From: Pseudobacteriovorax antillogorgiicola
GTDB lineage: Bacteria; Bdellovibrionota_B; Oligoflexia; Oligoflexales; RGVZ01
Direction of reading: 5' to 3'
Length of the DNA stretch: 64,000 nucleotides
Assembly: GCA_945898195.1 (NCBI GenBank)
Contig: CAMDHM010000013.1
Location: forward strand, 1-64,000
Part shown: positions 33,351-41,958 of the stretch, in pieces
Layout of the letters: each line of letters starts with the position of its first letter
Numbering within the stretch: position 1 is the first letter of the stretch
Notes under the pieces: generated by a model
The model's database searches: none
Seen by the model: the letters and a program-made list of their open reading frames with translations, nothing else
What the model was told of the DNA's origin: nothing
Position numbers and translations under genes: made by a program

Positions 33351-35401
33351 GGCGACACCCCACTGGCTGCATCATTGGCACTTCCAAAAGCGCTACTGTG
33401 CTCCCAAACACCACCCGCAACATCACGACTACGATCGCCACGGAACCGATCCAAGGCCGCGATGATGCCGCCAAAGACCATGATTATAACGCTGATAAAA
33501 ACAAGGCGAACTGTCGGGTTAACGTGAAGTTGCAACGTCACGGTCTCACCGGATTTTTTCTCAAAATCAACCATTACAGCGTAAAGATCGTGCCAAAATC
33601 CACCCAGCACGCCCACTTCGTTCATAAGCTCTGGCTTGGTCGGATAGCGGCTTTTGGCTGGATAGACGGTCCCGATTTCACGGCCATCCCTGGTGATCAA
33701 AAGTGGCGCCTCAAAAAGCGTTGCATTGCCCTCTTCGCGGACCTGAAATTTACCCATCGTAAAGTCATAACCAAAAAGCGAGGCTGTTTCACCGGAACGC
33801 AAAGTCACCTCGCGGTCGACGCCCCGATAATTCCCAAGAAACCCAAGAATGGCCAATAATGCGCCGATATGGGCAATAAAAGCCCCCGTGTAGGCCGTGT
33901 TCCGTAAAATAAAAACTCGCAGTCGACCAAGAAAGCCGCCGGAAACATTGGCCAATGGTTCAAGCCGCAACAAAAAGTCCGCACACAAACAAATCACGGA
34001 CCACATCACCAAATAAATTCCCACAATTTGTGCCCCAAGAGGCCAAGGCCGCGTCGTCTTAAAAACATCGCCACCCCAATAGAAGAAACCCGCCGGCACC
34101 AGCGCGATAACGGCCGCATTGATCATTAACCTGCGCCCACCTGGGATTCTGGCCGAGTGATATCGCAGTAAGTTGCCAATCGCGACGGCGACAATCAGCG
34201 CCAGACCGATCCACGGTGCAAAGGCGTTAAAATAAGGTGCTTGAATTGAAATTCGTTGGCCACTGACGGCCTCTGACACAATCGGAAATACCGTTCCGAT
34301 AAAGACGACCGTGGCCAGGGTCAACAACAAAAACTGGGTGACAATCAGGGCTGATTCTTTCGATACACCCCAAACTTTCCCGGCATCCGGAGGCAAAATA
34401 GACGGCGCCCGAAAGGCAAATAAAAGCAGGCTGCCCACCAAAAGAACGGCGATAAAAATCAGATAATTTGGGCCAATATTGCCGTCGGCAAAACTGTGAA
34501 CTGACGTGATGATCCCTGACCTTGTGATGAACGTTCCAAAAAAGCTAAAGAAAAAGGCGAGGATCGCCAAAATAACGCCCGAGCGTTTCAAATGGCCAAG
34601 CTTGTCCTGAATGACCATCGAGTGCAGCAAAGCCGTCGCCATAAGCCAAGGCATTAAACTGGAATTCTCCACTGGATCCCACGCCCAATAGCCTGCCCAA
34701 CCGAGTTCCACGTAAGCCCAGTGCCCCCCCAGCGCAACCCCAGCCGTTAGGGCGCACCAGGCAAACAGCGTCCAACGCCGCGTGGTTTTAAGCCAACCCT
34801 CGGTGATGTCACCGTAAGCCATCGCTGCAATCGCATAAGCAAAGGGGATTGCAAGGGCCGTGTAACCCGTAAAAAGGGTTGGGGGATGAATCGCCATATA
34901 CGGATTTTGCAGCAGCGGATTCTTACCAAGGCCATTGGATGGGGCTGGAAGTTGCATCACAAACGGATCCGAATGACTTACTGAAAGGTAAAGCATCCAA
35001 CTGACCACAGCCAATAATGAAGCTGCCACCCAAGGCATGATGTGCTCGTTATCGCGATTGCCAGTCCACAACGCAATCACCGTGAAAATCGAAAGGATCA
35101 TCATCCACAGGAAGTGCGAACCCTCTAAAGCAGACCAAAAAGTAGTAAAGGTATAAAAAGCTGGAAGGTCATTACTGGAATTGCGCCAGACGTAGGCGAT
35201 GGAATAATCGCGTGAAAACAGCGACAACCACATGACAATGGCAGCCAGCACGACAAACATCGCGGTCATTGTTGCGGCCATTCGGCCGGAGCGGTAGAGG
35301 CGGCGATGACGCAACCAGGCGGCAGCAATACTCGCCCCAAAACCGTAGATGCTAAAAATCAGAGCTAAAAGCAAAAACATGAATCCGAGATGTGCAGGCA
35401 T
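33347..35401 (-). CDS. ccmF: Cytochrome c haem lyase subunit CcmF
   Basis: CcmF is the multispan membrane protein that passes haem to apocytochrome c. The 684-residue product has about 15 hydrophobic spans. The tryptophan-rich WWD motif region appears as LGWAGYWAWDPVENSSLMPWL, with ALEGSHFLWMM and AIHPPTLFTGY, all diagnostic of CcmF/CcmC-type proteins. Length is close to E. coli CcmF (647). It starts 3 bases after hemF, linking haem synthesis with cytochrome c assembly. No ccmE or ccmG is in this window. Confidence 0.96.
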   Translation of the reverse strand: MPAHLGFMFLLLALIFSIYGFGASIAAAWLRHRRLYRSGRMAATMTAMFVVLAAIVMWLSLFSRDYSIAYVWRNSSNDLPAFYTFTTFWSALEGSHFLWMMILSIFTVIALWTGNRDNEHIMPWVAASLLAVVSWMLYLSVSHSDPFVMQLPAPSNGLGKNPLLQNPYMAIHPPTLFTGYTALAIPFAYAIAAMAYGDITEGWLKTTRRWTLFAWCALTAGVALGGHWAYVELGWAGYWAWDPVENSSLMPWLMATALLHSMVIQDKLGHLKRSGVILAILAFFFSFFGTFITRSGIITSVHSFADGNIGPNYLIFIAVLLVGSLLLFAFRAPSILPPDAGKVWGVSKESALIVTQFLLLTLATVVFIGTVFPIVSEAVSGQRISIQAPYFNAFAPWIGLALIVAVAIGNLLRYHSARIPGGRRLMINAAVIALVPAGFFYWGGDVFKTTRPWPLGAQIVGIYLVMWSVICLCADFLLRLEPLANVSGGFLGRLRVFILRNTAYTGAFIAHIGALLAILGFLGNYRGVDREVTLRSGETASLFGYDFTMGKFQVREEGNATLFEAPLLITRDGREIGTVYPAKSRYPTKPELMNEVGVLGGFWHDLYAVMVDFEKKSGETVTLQLHVNPTVRLVFISVIIMVFGGIIAALDRFRGDRSRDVAGGVWEHSSAFGSANDAASGVSP

Positions 35402-35404
35402 TGG

Positions 35405-36208
35405 TCACCACTTTACTGTAGGCGGGAGCGAGACAAAAATAGCCTCGGTGTTACCGCCAGTCATAAGTCCAAAACGAGTTCCGCGGTCCCACGCCAAATT
35501 GAACTCAGCGTAGCGCCCACGCCAGTATAACTGGCCCTCTTTTTCTACTTCGGTCCAAAGCATCGCTTTGCGTCGCTCCAGAATACGCGGATAAACATCC
35601 GTGTAGGCGTCCGTTAGCGCCTTCATAAAACCAAGGCAGCGATCAAAATCACCTTCAAGGTAATCAAAAAAAATCCCACCAACCCCACGTCGCGATTGGC
35701 GGTGCGGAATATAAAAATATTCGTCGCACCAGGCGCGAAATCTCGGATGGCAGTCTGGCGCCCAAGACTTGCAGGCCTCCGCCATTGCAGCGTGAAATTC
35801 GCGGGTGTCATCCTCATACTCAATGAATGGGGTTAGATCGGCGCCCCCGCCAATCCAAAAAGAATCCCCGACCTCAAGCATCCGGACATTCATGTGGGCA
35901 ATGGGCGCATGGGGATTCATCATGTGAGCAATGGTGGATAGGCCAGCAGCGGTGAACGGCTTACCTCGATGCTCACCTTCCATTGCTGGATATTCCGGGC
36001 CGGACACCGATGAAATATTAACCCCGGCCTTTTCAACCACAGCCCCTCGAAGGACTGCCATTGTGCCGCCTCCGCCCTCAGGCCTGGTCCAAGGTTTAAA
36101 TTGAATTTTAGCAGCACCATCAGCCGCTTCCAGCTTTACAGCGAGGCGGCTTCTGGCGTCTTCCAAGAACGCCTGCAGGCGCTCCCGTTGTTCAGGTAAA
36201 AGTTTCAT
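35405..36208 (-). CDS. hemF: Oxygen-dependent coproporphyrinogen III oxidase
   Basis: HemF converts coproporphyrinogen III to protoporphyrinogen IX using O2. Conserved segments include GGGGTMAVLRGAVVEKAGVN, SSVSGPEYPAMEG, NPHAPIAHMNVRM, DSFWIGGGADLTP, RGVGGIFFDYLE and EFNLAWDRGTRFGL. The 267-residue length is in range (280-300 for E. coli). I use ATG 36208; an ORF start one codon earlier uses TTG. It heads the ccm operon, which supplies haem for cytochromes such as the lipoprotein cytochrome at 16829. Confidence 0.96.
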   Translation of the reverse strand: MKLLPEQRERLQAFLEDARSRLAVKLEAADGAAKIQFKPWTRPEGGGGTMAVLRGAVVEKAGVNISSVSGPEYPAMEGEHRGKPFTAAGLSTIAHMMNPHAPIAHMNVRMLEVGDSFWIGGGADLTPFIEYEDDTREFHAAMAEACKSWAPDCHPRFRAWCDEYFYIPHRQSRRGVGGIFFDYLEGDFDRCLGFMKALTDAYTDVYPRILERRKAMLWTEVEKEGQLYWRGRYAEFNLAWDRGTRFGLMTGGNTEAIFVSLPPTVKW

Positions 36209-36297
36209 CAATGAAGGTCATAGCATCTCCCGTAAACGGGAACAATTCTTAAGGTTTCTCCCCAAAGATAGCGGCCTGAGCGTCAATGGCCATCTGC

Positions 36298-36981
36298 CTA
36301 GGGAAGCCTGATGTCATGCCGAGGTATGGAGTCCACACCCAGTTCGACCGCAACCCACTCATTCGTACTTTGTGTAGCCATGCCCCAACGGCGCAGTGAG
36401 TCAAAAACGGCAACGCTCGCGCCGAATCCATGCCGGAATTCCGTCCTCAAAAGGCCGCCAACATCGCTCACGGCGTGAATGCAATTAATGGCGCCACCCG
36501 AACGAAATTGATAAACCCCGCTGCGATACGGCTTGTCGTCCACAATGTATGAAACCGAACCAGATTCAAGGAAGGCAATGCGCCTCAATCCAGCCTGGTA
36601 AAACCCTTCGGAGACTTCAATTGGCCCCCAACGCATGACAGAAAGCCGCGCATCAGAAGCAATTTGGAGGGTTTCCGACAGAGAAAAATTTCGCGCCGAC
36701 TGAGGTGACAAACGCAGTAGGCGGACATCGCGAGAAACCGGAAGCCAGCTGATCGAATGCGACTCGAACCCTTGGAGGTCGTCCGCATCTCGAGACCCAG
36801 TCGATTCGATAAAAGAGGCAAAGGTATGGGAATTATGGACGCTATTGCTGCGGTCCTGGTACCCGTACACAATTAGATAGTGATGCCGAAGGGACTGCCC
36901 ATTGGCCGCGCCAGCAAGCCCCCACGACATCAAAACAACCTGAATGACCCTAGCGGCATATGGCGCCAACGCACGAATCAT
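36298..36981 (-). CDS. Secreted hypothetical protein
   Basis: The 227-residue protein has a signal peptide (about 1-28, cleaved near GAANG). Residues 33-60 include HHYLIVYGYQDRSNSVHNSH and then FASFIES, and later GAINCIHAVSDVGG. I have a faint impression of similar secreted proteins elsewhere but cannot name the family. Conserved-looking His and Cys (His33, His49, Cys168, His170) could be functional. AGGGGAG precedes the ATG. The short gap to hemF on the same strand is not evidence of an operon, because hemF would be downstream of it by about 90 bases. Confidence 0.65.
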   Translation of the reverse strand: MIRALAPYAARVIQVVLMSWGLAGAANGQSLRHHYLIVYGYQDRSNSVHNSHTFASFIESTGSRDADDLQGFESHSISWLPVSRDVRLLRLSPQSARNFSLSETLQIASDARLSVMRWGPIEVSEGFYQAGLRRIAFLESGSVSYIVDDKPYRSGVYQFRSGGAINCIHAVSDVGGLLRTEFRHGFGASVAVFDSLRRWGMATQSTNEWVAVELGVDSIPRHDIRLP

Positions 36982-37111
36982 AAAAACTCCCCTTGATCCC
37001 GCAAAACAGTTTCATGATTTGTTGTTAATAATCATTAAAACCATACCGCAGCAATAAAAAAGTGGCCGCGGCTGTTCCTATTTCCGGGAATCATTTGAAG
37101 GGGGATAGTAG

Positions 37112-37216
37112 TTATTCCTTCAATTTCTTCTTTTCACGCTTTTCTTGTTTTTTTTCCTTCGCCGTTTTCAGGGCTGGCTTCTTCTCGGCCTTTTTCGAAA
37201 CTTGACCTTTTGCCAT
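37112..37216 (-). CDS. Very small lysine-rich protein (34 residues)
   Basis: From ATG 37216-37214 the frame reads MAKGQVSKKAEKKPALKTAK and EKKQEKREKKKLKE, ending at TAA 37114-37112. A strong ribosome site (GAAGGAG, about 37222-37228) precedes it. More than 40 percent of residues are Lys or Arg, so it probably binds nucleic acid or acidic partners. The product resembles short Lys-rich proteins starting MAKGQ- in other bacteria, but I cannot give a function. It sits 103 bases after secDF on the same strand. Confidence 0.65.
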   Translation of the reverse strand: MAKGQVSKKAEKKPALKTAKEKKQEKREKKKLKE

Positions 37217-37319
37217 GAGGGACTCCTTCAACTAGTTGTTAACGTAACCCGCTATTATCATCGCAAAACCGCGACGACCTTTCGAGTGCTTTTTGAACCC
37301 AACCTCAACCGCCTGATAA

Positions 37320-40085
37320 TCAGGCCTTCACAGGCGCTTTATGACCAACTGTTGAGGATGCCCGCCCTGATTTGCTACGGGACAGGTACCGGTCAATCCA
37401 AAGCAAGTAGCCGCTGCCTACAAAGTTTGTCGTTAACGTCGCACCAACGATGCCGACCGACATTGCGATGGCAAAATTCCGTATGCTCTCTGGCCCAAAA
37501 ATAATGATCCCGACGAGGGACAAATTGGTCACAAGAGACGTATTGATCGTTCTAGTCAAAGTCTCGTTCAAGCTGCTGTTGATCAATTCTGGAAATGGCT
37601 TGGGGTTTTTCGACTTTAGATTTTCTCTAATCCGGTCAAACACCACAATCACGTCGTTCACGGAATAACCGATGCCGGTTAAAAGCGCCGCCACCGAGGT
37701 TAGGTCGAACGACTTCCAAAAAATCAGGTAGAACGCCAGCATGGCACACGTATCGGGGATCAGTTTCAGCACGGCGGCAGATCCAAACCGAAAGTCAAAG
37801 CGAAACCCTAAGTACAGCATAATGCCGATGATCGCATAGATCATCGAAAAGAAGCCCTGATTGCGCATCTCTCGTCCAATCTGTGGGCCGACATAATCAA
37901 CTCTCGTGATTTGCGGCGCAAATTGCACTAGCTGCGTCCGGATGGCTTCTTGCAACTTATTAATCCGCACGCCACCCGAAGCTTGATTGACGTCTTTCCC
38001 CGCATCCACATTCGATGGACTACCGTGACCAGAGGTCTCTTCAAACCGCAGCAAATATTCTTTTTGTCCGCCCTGCAATGCCTGGATGCTCATGTCATCG
38101 ATACCGATGCTTTTTGCGGTTTCACGAATCGCGTCTGGGGTAACTTCCTGATTAAATTTAACCTCAACTTCAGTACCACCAACAAAATCCACCGACCAAT
38201 TAAACCCTTTGGTGAATCCTGTGACAAGTACGGCAATTGACATCAGGACTGCAAAAATAGTCACCGGAGCATCCCACTTCAGGAAATTGAACTGGAATTT
38301 TCGCTCGCGGCTTGCGGCATCGCCACCAAGCCACACCCTGATTTTTGCAGGATCCGTTTGACCATGCAGCGCCCAATCAAAAAACGCATGAGAGCAGTAG
38401 AGTGAAGTAAACAGGGATAGGACTAATCCAATCATCAGCGTCACAGCAAATCCGCGAATTGGACCAGATGGGTTGGTTGACAAAAGAATTCCAGAAGCCA
38501 AAAGAGCGGTGACGTGACTATCCACGACCGTCCAAAAAACTTTCGAAAAACCATTATCAAGGGCGTTACGGGCAGCGCGCCCTTCACGTAATTCTTGACG
38601 AATCCGCTCGTTGATCAAAACGTTTGCGTCAACAGCCATTCCAAGACTCAACACAAAGCCAGCAATTCCTGGCAGGGTCAAAGCAAAGCCAAGCAAGGAC
38701 ATCGACGCAAGAAGAAAAACGCCGTTTAAAACAAGGGCCACTGAGGCATTGATGCCGGGCCTGCGATAATAAAGGATCATGAACACAAACACGCACGCAA
38801 GACCGACCAAGACGCCCCAGACGCCCTTTTGCGCAAGCTCCGGTCCAAGGCTCGCTCCAATCTGGCGCTGCTCAAGAATCGTGATAGTTGCCGGGAGGGC
38901 ACCGGACTTAAGCACCAAGGCAAGCTCGGTGGCATCCTTTTGCATGGCCTCATAACCGCGACTTCCGCCCATATTGATTACCGCGCTACCCCCACCAATC
39001 TTCTGATTGATGACCGGAGCCGATTCAATGTTGTCATCAAGAACAATCGCCATTCGTTTTTTGACGTTCGCGCCAGTGACTTCTTCAAACCGTTTTCCGC
39101 CCAACGCAGTAAACTGCAGAGAAACTGCTGGATCGCTCGATAGGCGCGACTGGTCCATCGTCACATTAGCATCGAGAACATCGTCACCGCTGATCTCGGT
39201 TGCCGCACTAACAACGTAGCTTCTGTAACGAGATTTTTGTCCGTCAGCAATTGACTCGCGAGAGAAAAGCAATTCCCGATCAGGAGGAAGAAGGCCTTTC
39301 GTCAGATTGACGATCCCATCCTTACTTTCGGAAACAAACGCAATGCTGTTGCCGCTTCGCTCTGAAGTAATGTTGGGCGGTAGCTTACCGACTAAATCAC
39401 TGAAGCCCTTGAAATCATCGTCCACAATTTTAAATTTCAACTGAGCCGTCCGTCCAAGGAGCTCCTTTGCCTTTTCAGGATCCTTGAAACCAGGAAGTTG
39501 GGCCAGGATTGATCCATCTAGCCGACGGTTGATGATAGGCTCGGTTACGCCCCATTTATCGACGCGACTCCGTACGACGCGCTCCGCTTGCTCCAGCGCT
39601 GATGCCTTGATGGAATCAATTTGGTCGGCCTTAAACACAAAGTCCTGAGCGCTATTCGCCATTCCCTTGGATTCAAGGGTTGGAAAATTTTTGCGGAGAG
39701 CGGCTGAAAAAGCCTCGATATTTGCGTTTGGCTCAAACTCCACGCGAAGTCTATTTTCACCTTTAACGACATAGGCCGTCTTGACGCCAAACTGCCGGTC
39801 TTTATCTTCCTTCCAATGGATCAAGTCCGTTCCGATCCGCGCTAGGCGGTTCTCCACCGCTTCGGAAAGATTGACACCCAAAACCAATTGAACCCCCCCT
39901 TGAAGGTCAAGGCCCAAGTTGAGGTGACCTTTGGGCAGCCAAGCTGGAATTTTCTTAGCCATGTACTCATGATCGTTTCGAAGATCAGCCGGCTCCCGCA
40001 GGTAAAGATAACTCGGTATCAGAATGTACGACGAGAAAAGCGTCAGGATAGCAATCAGCGATAAACGCCGGCGGAGCGACTTCAT
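37320..40085 (-). CDS. secDF: Fused protein-export membrane protein SecDF
   Basis: This is one polypeptide of 921 residues containing both SecD and SecF. The SecD part has HLNLGLDLQGGVQLVLGV, a large periplasmic domain and GFVLSLGMAVDANVLINERIR (TM4 motif). The SecF part starts near WDAPVTIFAVLMS with FNWSVDFVGGTEVEVKF and ends with TSVAALLTGIGYSVNDVIVV and VFDRIRENLKS. The complex uses the proton gradient to help late Sec translocation. I use ATG 40085; a TTG start 12 residues earlier is possible. A separate SecD and SecF is more common in Gram-negatives, so the fusion is a useful marker. Confidence 0.95.
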   Translation of the reverse strand: MKSLRRRLSLIAILTLFSSYILIPSYLYLREPADLRNDHEYMAKKIPAWLPKGHLNLGLDLQGGVQLVLGVNLSEAVENRLARIGTDLIHWKEDKDRQFGVKTAYVVKGENRLRVEFEPNANIEAFSAALRKNFPTLESKGMANSAQDFVFKADQIDSIKASALEQAERVVRSRVDKWGVTEPIINRRLDGSILAQLPGFKDPEKAKELLGRTAQLKFKIVDDDFKGFSDLVGKLPPNITSERSGNSIAFVSESKDGIVNLTKGLLPPDRELLFSRESIADGQKSRYRSYVVSAATEISGDDVLDANVTMDQSRLSSDPAVSLQFTALGGKRFEEVTGANVKKRMAIVLDDNIESAPVINQKIGGGSAVINMGGSRGYEAMQKDATELALVLKSGALPATITILEQRQIGASLGPELAQKGVWGVLVGLACVFVFMILYYRRPGINASVALVLNGVFLLASMSLLGFALTLPGIAGFVLSLGMAVDANVLINERIRQELREGRAARNALDNGFSKVFWTVVDSHVTALLASGILLSTNPSGPIRGFAVTLMIGLVLSLFTSLYCSHAFFDWALHGQTDPAKIRVWLGGDAASRERKFQFNFLKWDAPVTIFAVLMSIAVLVTGFTKGFNWSVDFVGGTEVEVKFNQEVTPDAIRETAKSIGIDDMSIQALQGGQKEYLLRFEETSGHGSPSNVDAGKDVNQASGGVRINKLQEAIRTQLVQFAPQITRVDYVGPQIGREMRNQGFFSMIYAIIGIMLYLGFRFDFRFGSAAVLKLIPDTCAMLAFYLIFWKSFDLTSVAALLTGIGYSVNDVIVVFDRIRENLKSKNPKPFPELINSSLNETLTRTINTSLVTNLSLVGIIIFGPESIRNFAIAMSVGIVGATLTTNFVGSGYLLWIDRYLSRSKSGRASSTVGHKAPVKA

Positions 40086-40332
40086 TGACAATTTATCTCC
40101 ATTCCAAGTTGGTGCCTGCAAAAACTAATATTTAGGCTAATAGGAAAGTTCGTCACTGGCCACAAAAAAAGATCCTAACCACACGGAAAAACAGGGTTAG
40201 TTATTCCATCCTGAATGCCTAGCATAAGATCCAAAACACCCCAAAAGCCTCCTCCTAACCCCATATTGATGGACATTTCTTAAAGCTTCTAATAGAAACT
40301 TCAGCGAATTCTAGTGAGACTCATCGAGCGCC

Positions 40333-41745
40333 ATGCCTAAAACTACCAGTACCGATCATTCAAACCAGACCGTGTTCATCAAAACCCTTGGATGCAAGGT
40401 CAACACCTTTGACGGGAACGCCATTAGCAACCAGTTCCGGGCCAAAGGCTACACCATTGTCGATTCCGCCGATGGGGCTGATATCACTGTCCTCAACACC
40501 TGCAGTGTGACCTCGGCGGCTGACCGGGAAGCCAGATATTTGATCCGGCGCTATCGTCGGGAAAATCCAAATTCCAAAATGGTGGTCACCGGTTGCTACG
40601 CCCAGACGGATTCAGCCCGGCTTGCAGCGATGCAGGAAGTCGATTTTGTCGTTCCAAACGAAGCCAAAGAACGCCTGGTTCAATTCATCGAAGGTGAGAC
40701 GGACGCCCCCCCGGAAAACATCGCCCCCGAAAGCCCCGGCGCTAAAATGCCGACTGACGTGAAGCCCGTCAGCGAAAACCGCCAGTCCCACTTCAAATCA
40801 TCTCTTGTTTTATTCGACGATGCCTCTTCATCGCAGACCAGAGCTTTTGTGAAAATCCAAGACGGCTGCAACGGCTTCTGCGCCTATTGCCTAATCCCTT
40901 ACGCCCGAGGCGCAAGCCGCAGTGTTGGGCCAGAACAAGCCTTCCAAGAGATCAAACGCCTGATCGATGCCGGCACACCAGAAATTGTTTTGACGGGGAT
41001 TCACATCGGCGACTACGGTCGCGATCTGGACAGTTTTGCTGGTAATGCAGAACCTTTTGCGACGTTTGTGTCATCGATCATGGAAATTCCCGGGCTTCAG
41101 CGCCTGCGGATTTCCTCCCTCGAGCCCGGGGAACTAAGCAAAGACCTTCTAGAGGTTTTAAAACTCCACGCGGACAAATTCTGTCCGCACTTTCATCTGC
41201 CATTACAGTCTGGGCATGACCGCATCTTGAAACTGATGCGCCGTAGTTATGATAAAGCGGGCTACGAGGCTGCTGTGGTCATGGCGCGGGATTATTTTCC
41301 GGGTGCAAGCTTTGGCGCCGATGTTATTCCTGGCTTCCCAAGTGAAACCGACGAGGAAGCCGACGCAACTTTGGCCTTCATCGAGCACATGGGCCTAAAT
41401 TACCTCCACGTTTTCCCCTACTCGCTGCGTCCAAATACGTCCGCCGCGCGAATGCCGGGCCATTTGCCTCCTGAAGTCGTCAAAAAACGGGCGGCTAAAC
41501 TCCGCGCCCTATCGGAAAAACTTGCGCCACAGTATGCCGCGCAATTCATTGGAAAAACGGTCGACGTATTGTGGGAAAAAGACATTGATTCCGAAGGGCG
41601 CAGATCTGGCCTGACTCGAAACTACCTCGGCGTCGTCAGCGTAAGTAGTTTAAATCCCGCTGATTCTCCTGCCCCGGGAACCAGCGCCTTATGTCGGGTC
41701 AAGGGCTTTACCGAAGCCGGAAAGCTTCTGGTTATCCCTGTTTAG
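40333..41745 (+). CDS. mtaB: tRNA t6A37 methylthiotransferase MtaB
   Basis: MtaB adds a methylthio group to t6A37 of tRNAs reading ANN codons. It has the three N-terminal cluster Cys (Cys21 in TLGCKVNTFD, Cys57 in LNTCSVT, Cys88 in VTGCYAQ) and the radical SAM CNGFCAYC (Cys179, 183, 186). GADVIPGFPSETDEE and FPYSLRPNTSAARMPG follow, then a TRAM-like end. The TLGCKVN start distinguishes MtaB from MiaB. A segment at about 125-160 is longer and more acidic than usual. The gene stands alone between secDF and the second ATPase. Confidence 0.95.
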   Translation: MPKTTSTDHSNQTVFIKTLGCKVNTFDGNAISNQFRAKGYTIVDSADGADITVLNTCSVTSAADREARYLIRRYRRENPNSKMVVTGCYAQTDSARLAAMQEVDFVVPNEAKERLVQFIEGETDAPPENIAPESPGAKMPTDVKPVSENRQSHFKSSLVLFDDASSSQTRAFVKIQDGCNGFCAYCLIPYARGASRSVGPEQAFQEIKRLIDAGTPEIVLTGIHIGDYGRDLDSFAGNAEPFATFVSSIMEIPGLQRLRISSLEPGELSKDLLEVLKLHADKFCPHFHLPLQSGHDRILKLMRRSYDKAGYEAAVVMARDYFPGASFGADVIPGFPSETDEEADATLAFIEHMGLNYLHVFPYSLRPNTSAARMPGHLPPEVVKKRAAKLRALSEKLAPQYAAQFIGKTVDVLWEKDIDSEGRRSGLTRNYLGVVSVSSLNPADSPAPGTSALCRVKGFTEAGKLLVIPV

Positions 41746-41751
41746 GGATAA
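41732..41751 (+). other. Perfect hairpin over the mtaB stop codon
   Basis: TTATCCCT (41732-41739) pairs with AGGGATAA (41744-41751) around GTTT. The stop TAG (41743-41745) is inside it. No T run follows, so it may protect the mRNA end or be a weak, Rho-dependent stop. Confidence 0.5.
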
Positions 41752-41917
41752 ACCCAACAGCGGTGGCCGACATGGACTTATTAAATCCCGTTCCGCTCAA
41801 GGTAACGGTGTCACCAGAGTTGATCACCAGCGGGCGGCGACTGGTCAGGGAGAGCAACGCGGAACTCTCTGCAGCGCACCGCGGCGGCACACACCTTTAC
41901 TATGAAGATCTAAAGTG

Positions 41918-41950
41918 CTACTTTAAATATTATTGAATTATATAAAGTAG
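41918..41950 (+). promoter_or_regulatory. Inverted repeat before the second ATPase gene
   Basis: CTACTTTA (41918-41925) and TAAAGTAG (41943-41950) are exact inverted arms separated by 17 AT-rich bases, ending 8 bases before ATG 41959. This fits a regulatory protein site over the promoter (TATAAA within it) or a leader hairpin covering the start. Confidence 0.55.
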
Positions 41951-41958
41951 AGGTTTAA

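Noticed and set aside
33236..33859. Plus-strand open frame of 207 codons
   Set aside because: It is antisense to ccmF and ccmH.
41691..41936. Plus-strand open frame of 81 codons after mtaB
   Set aside because: It begins inside mtaB in another frame, with no ribosome site or recognisable family.
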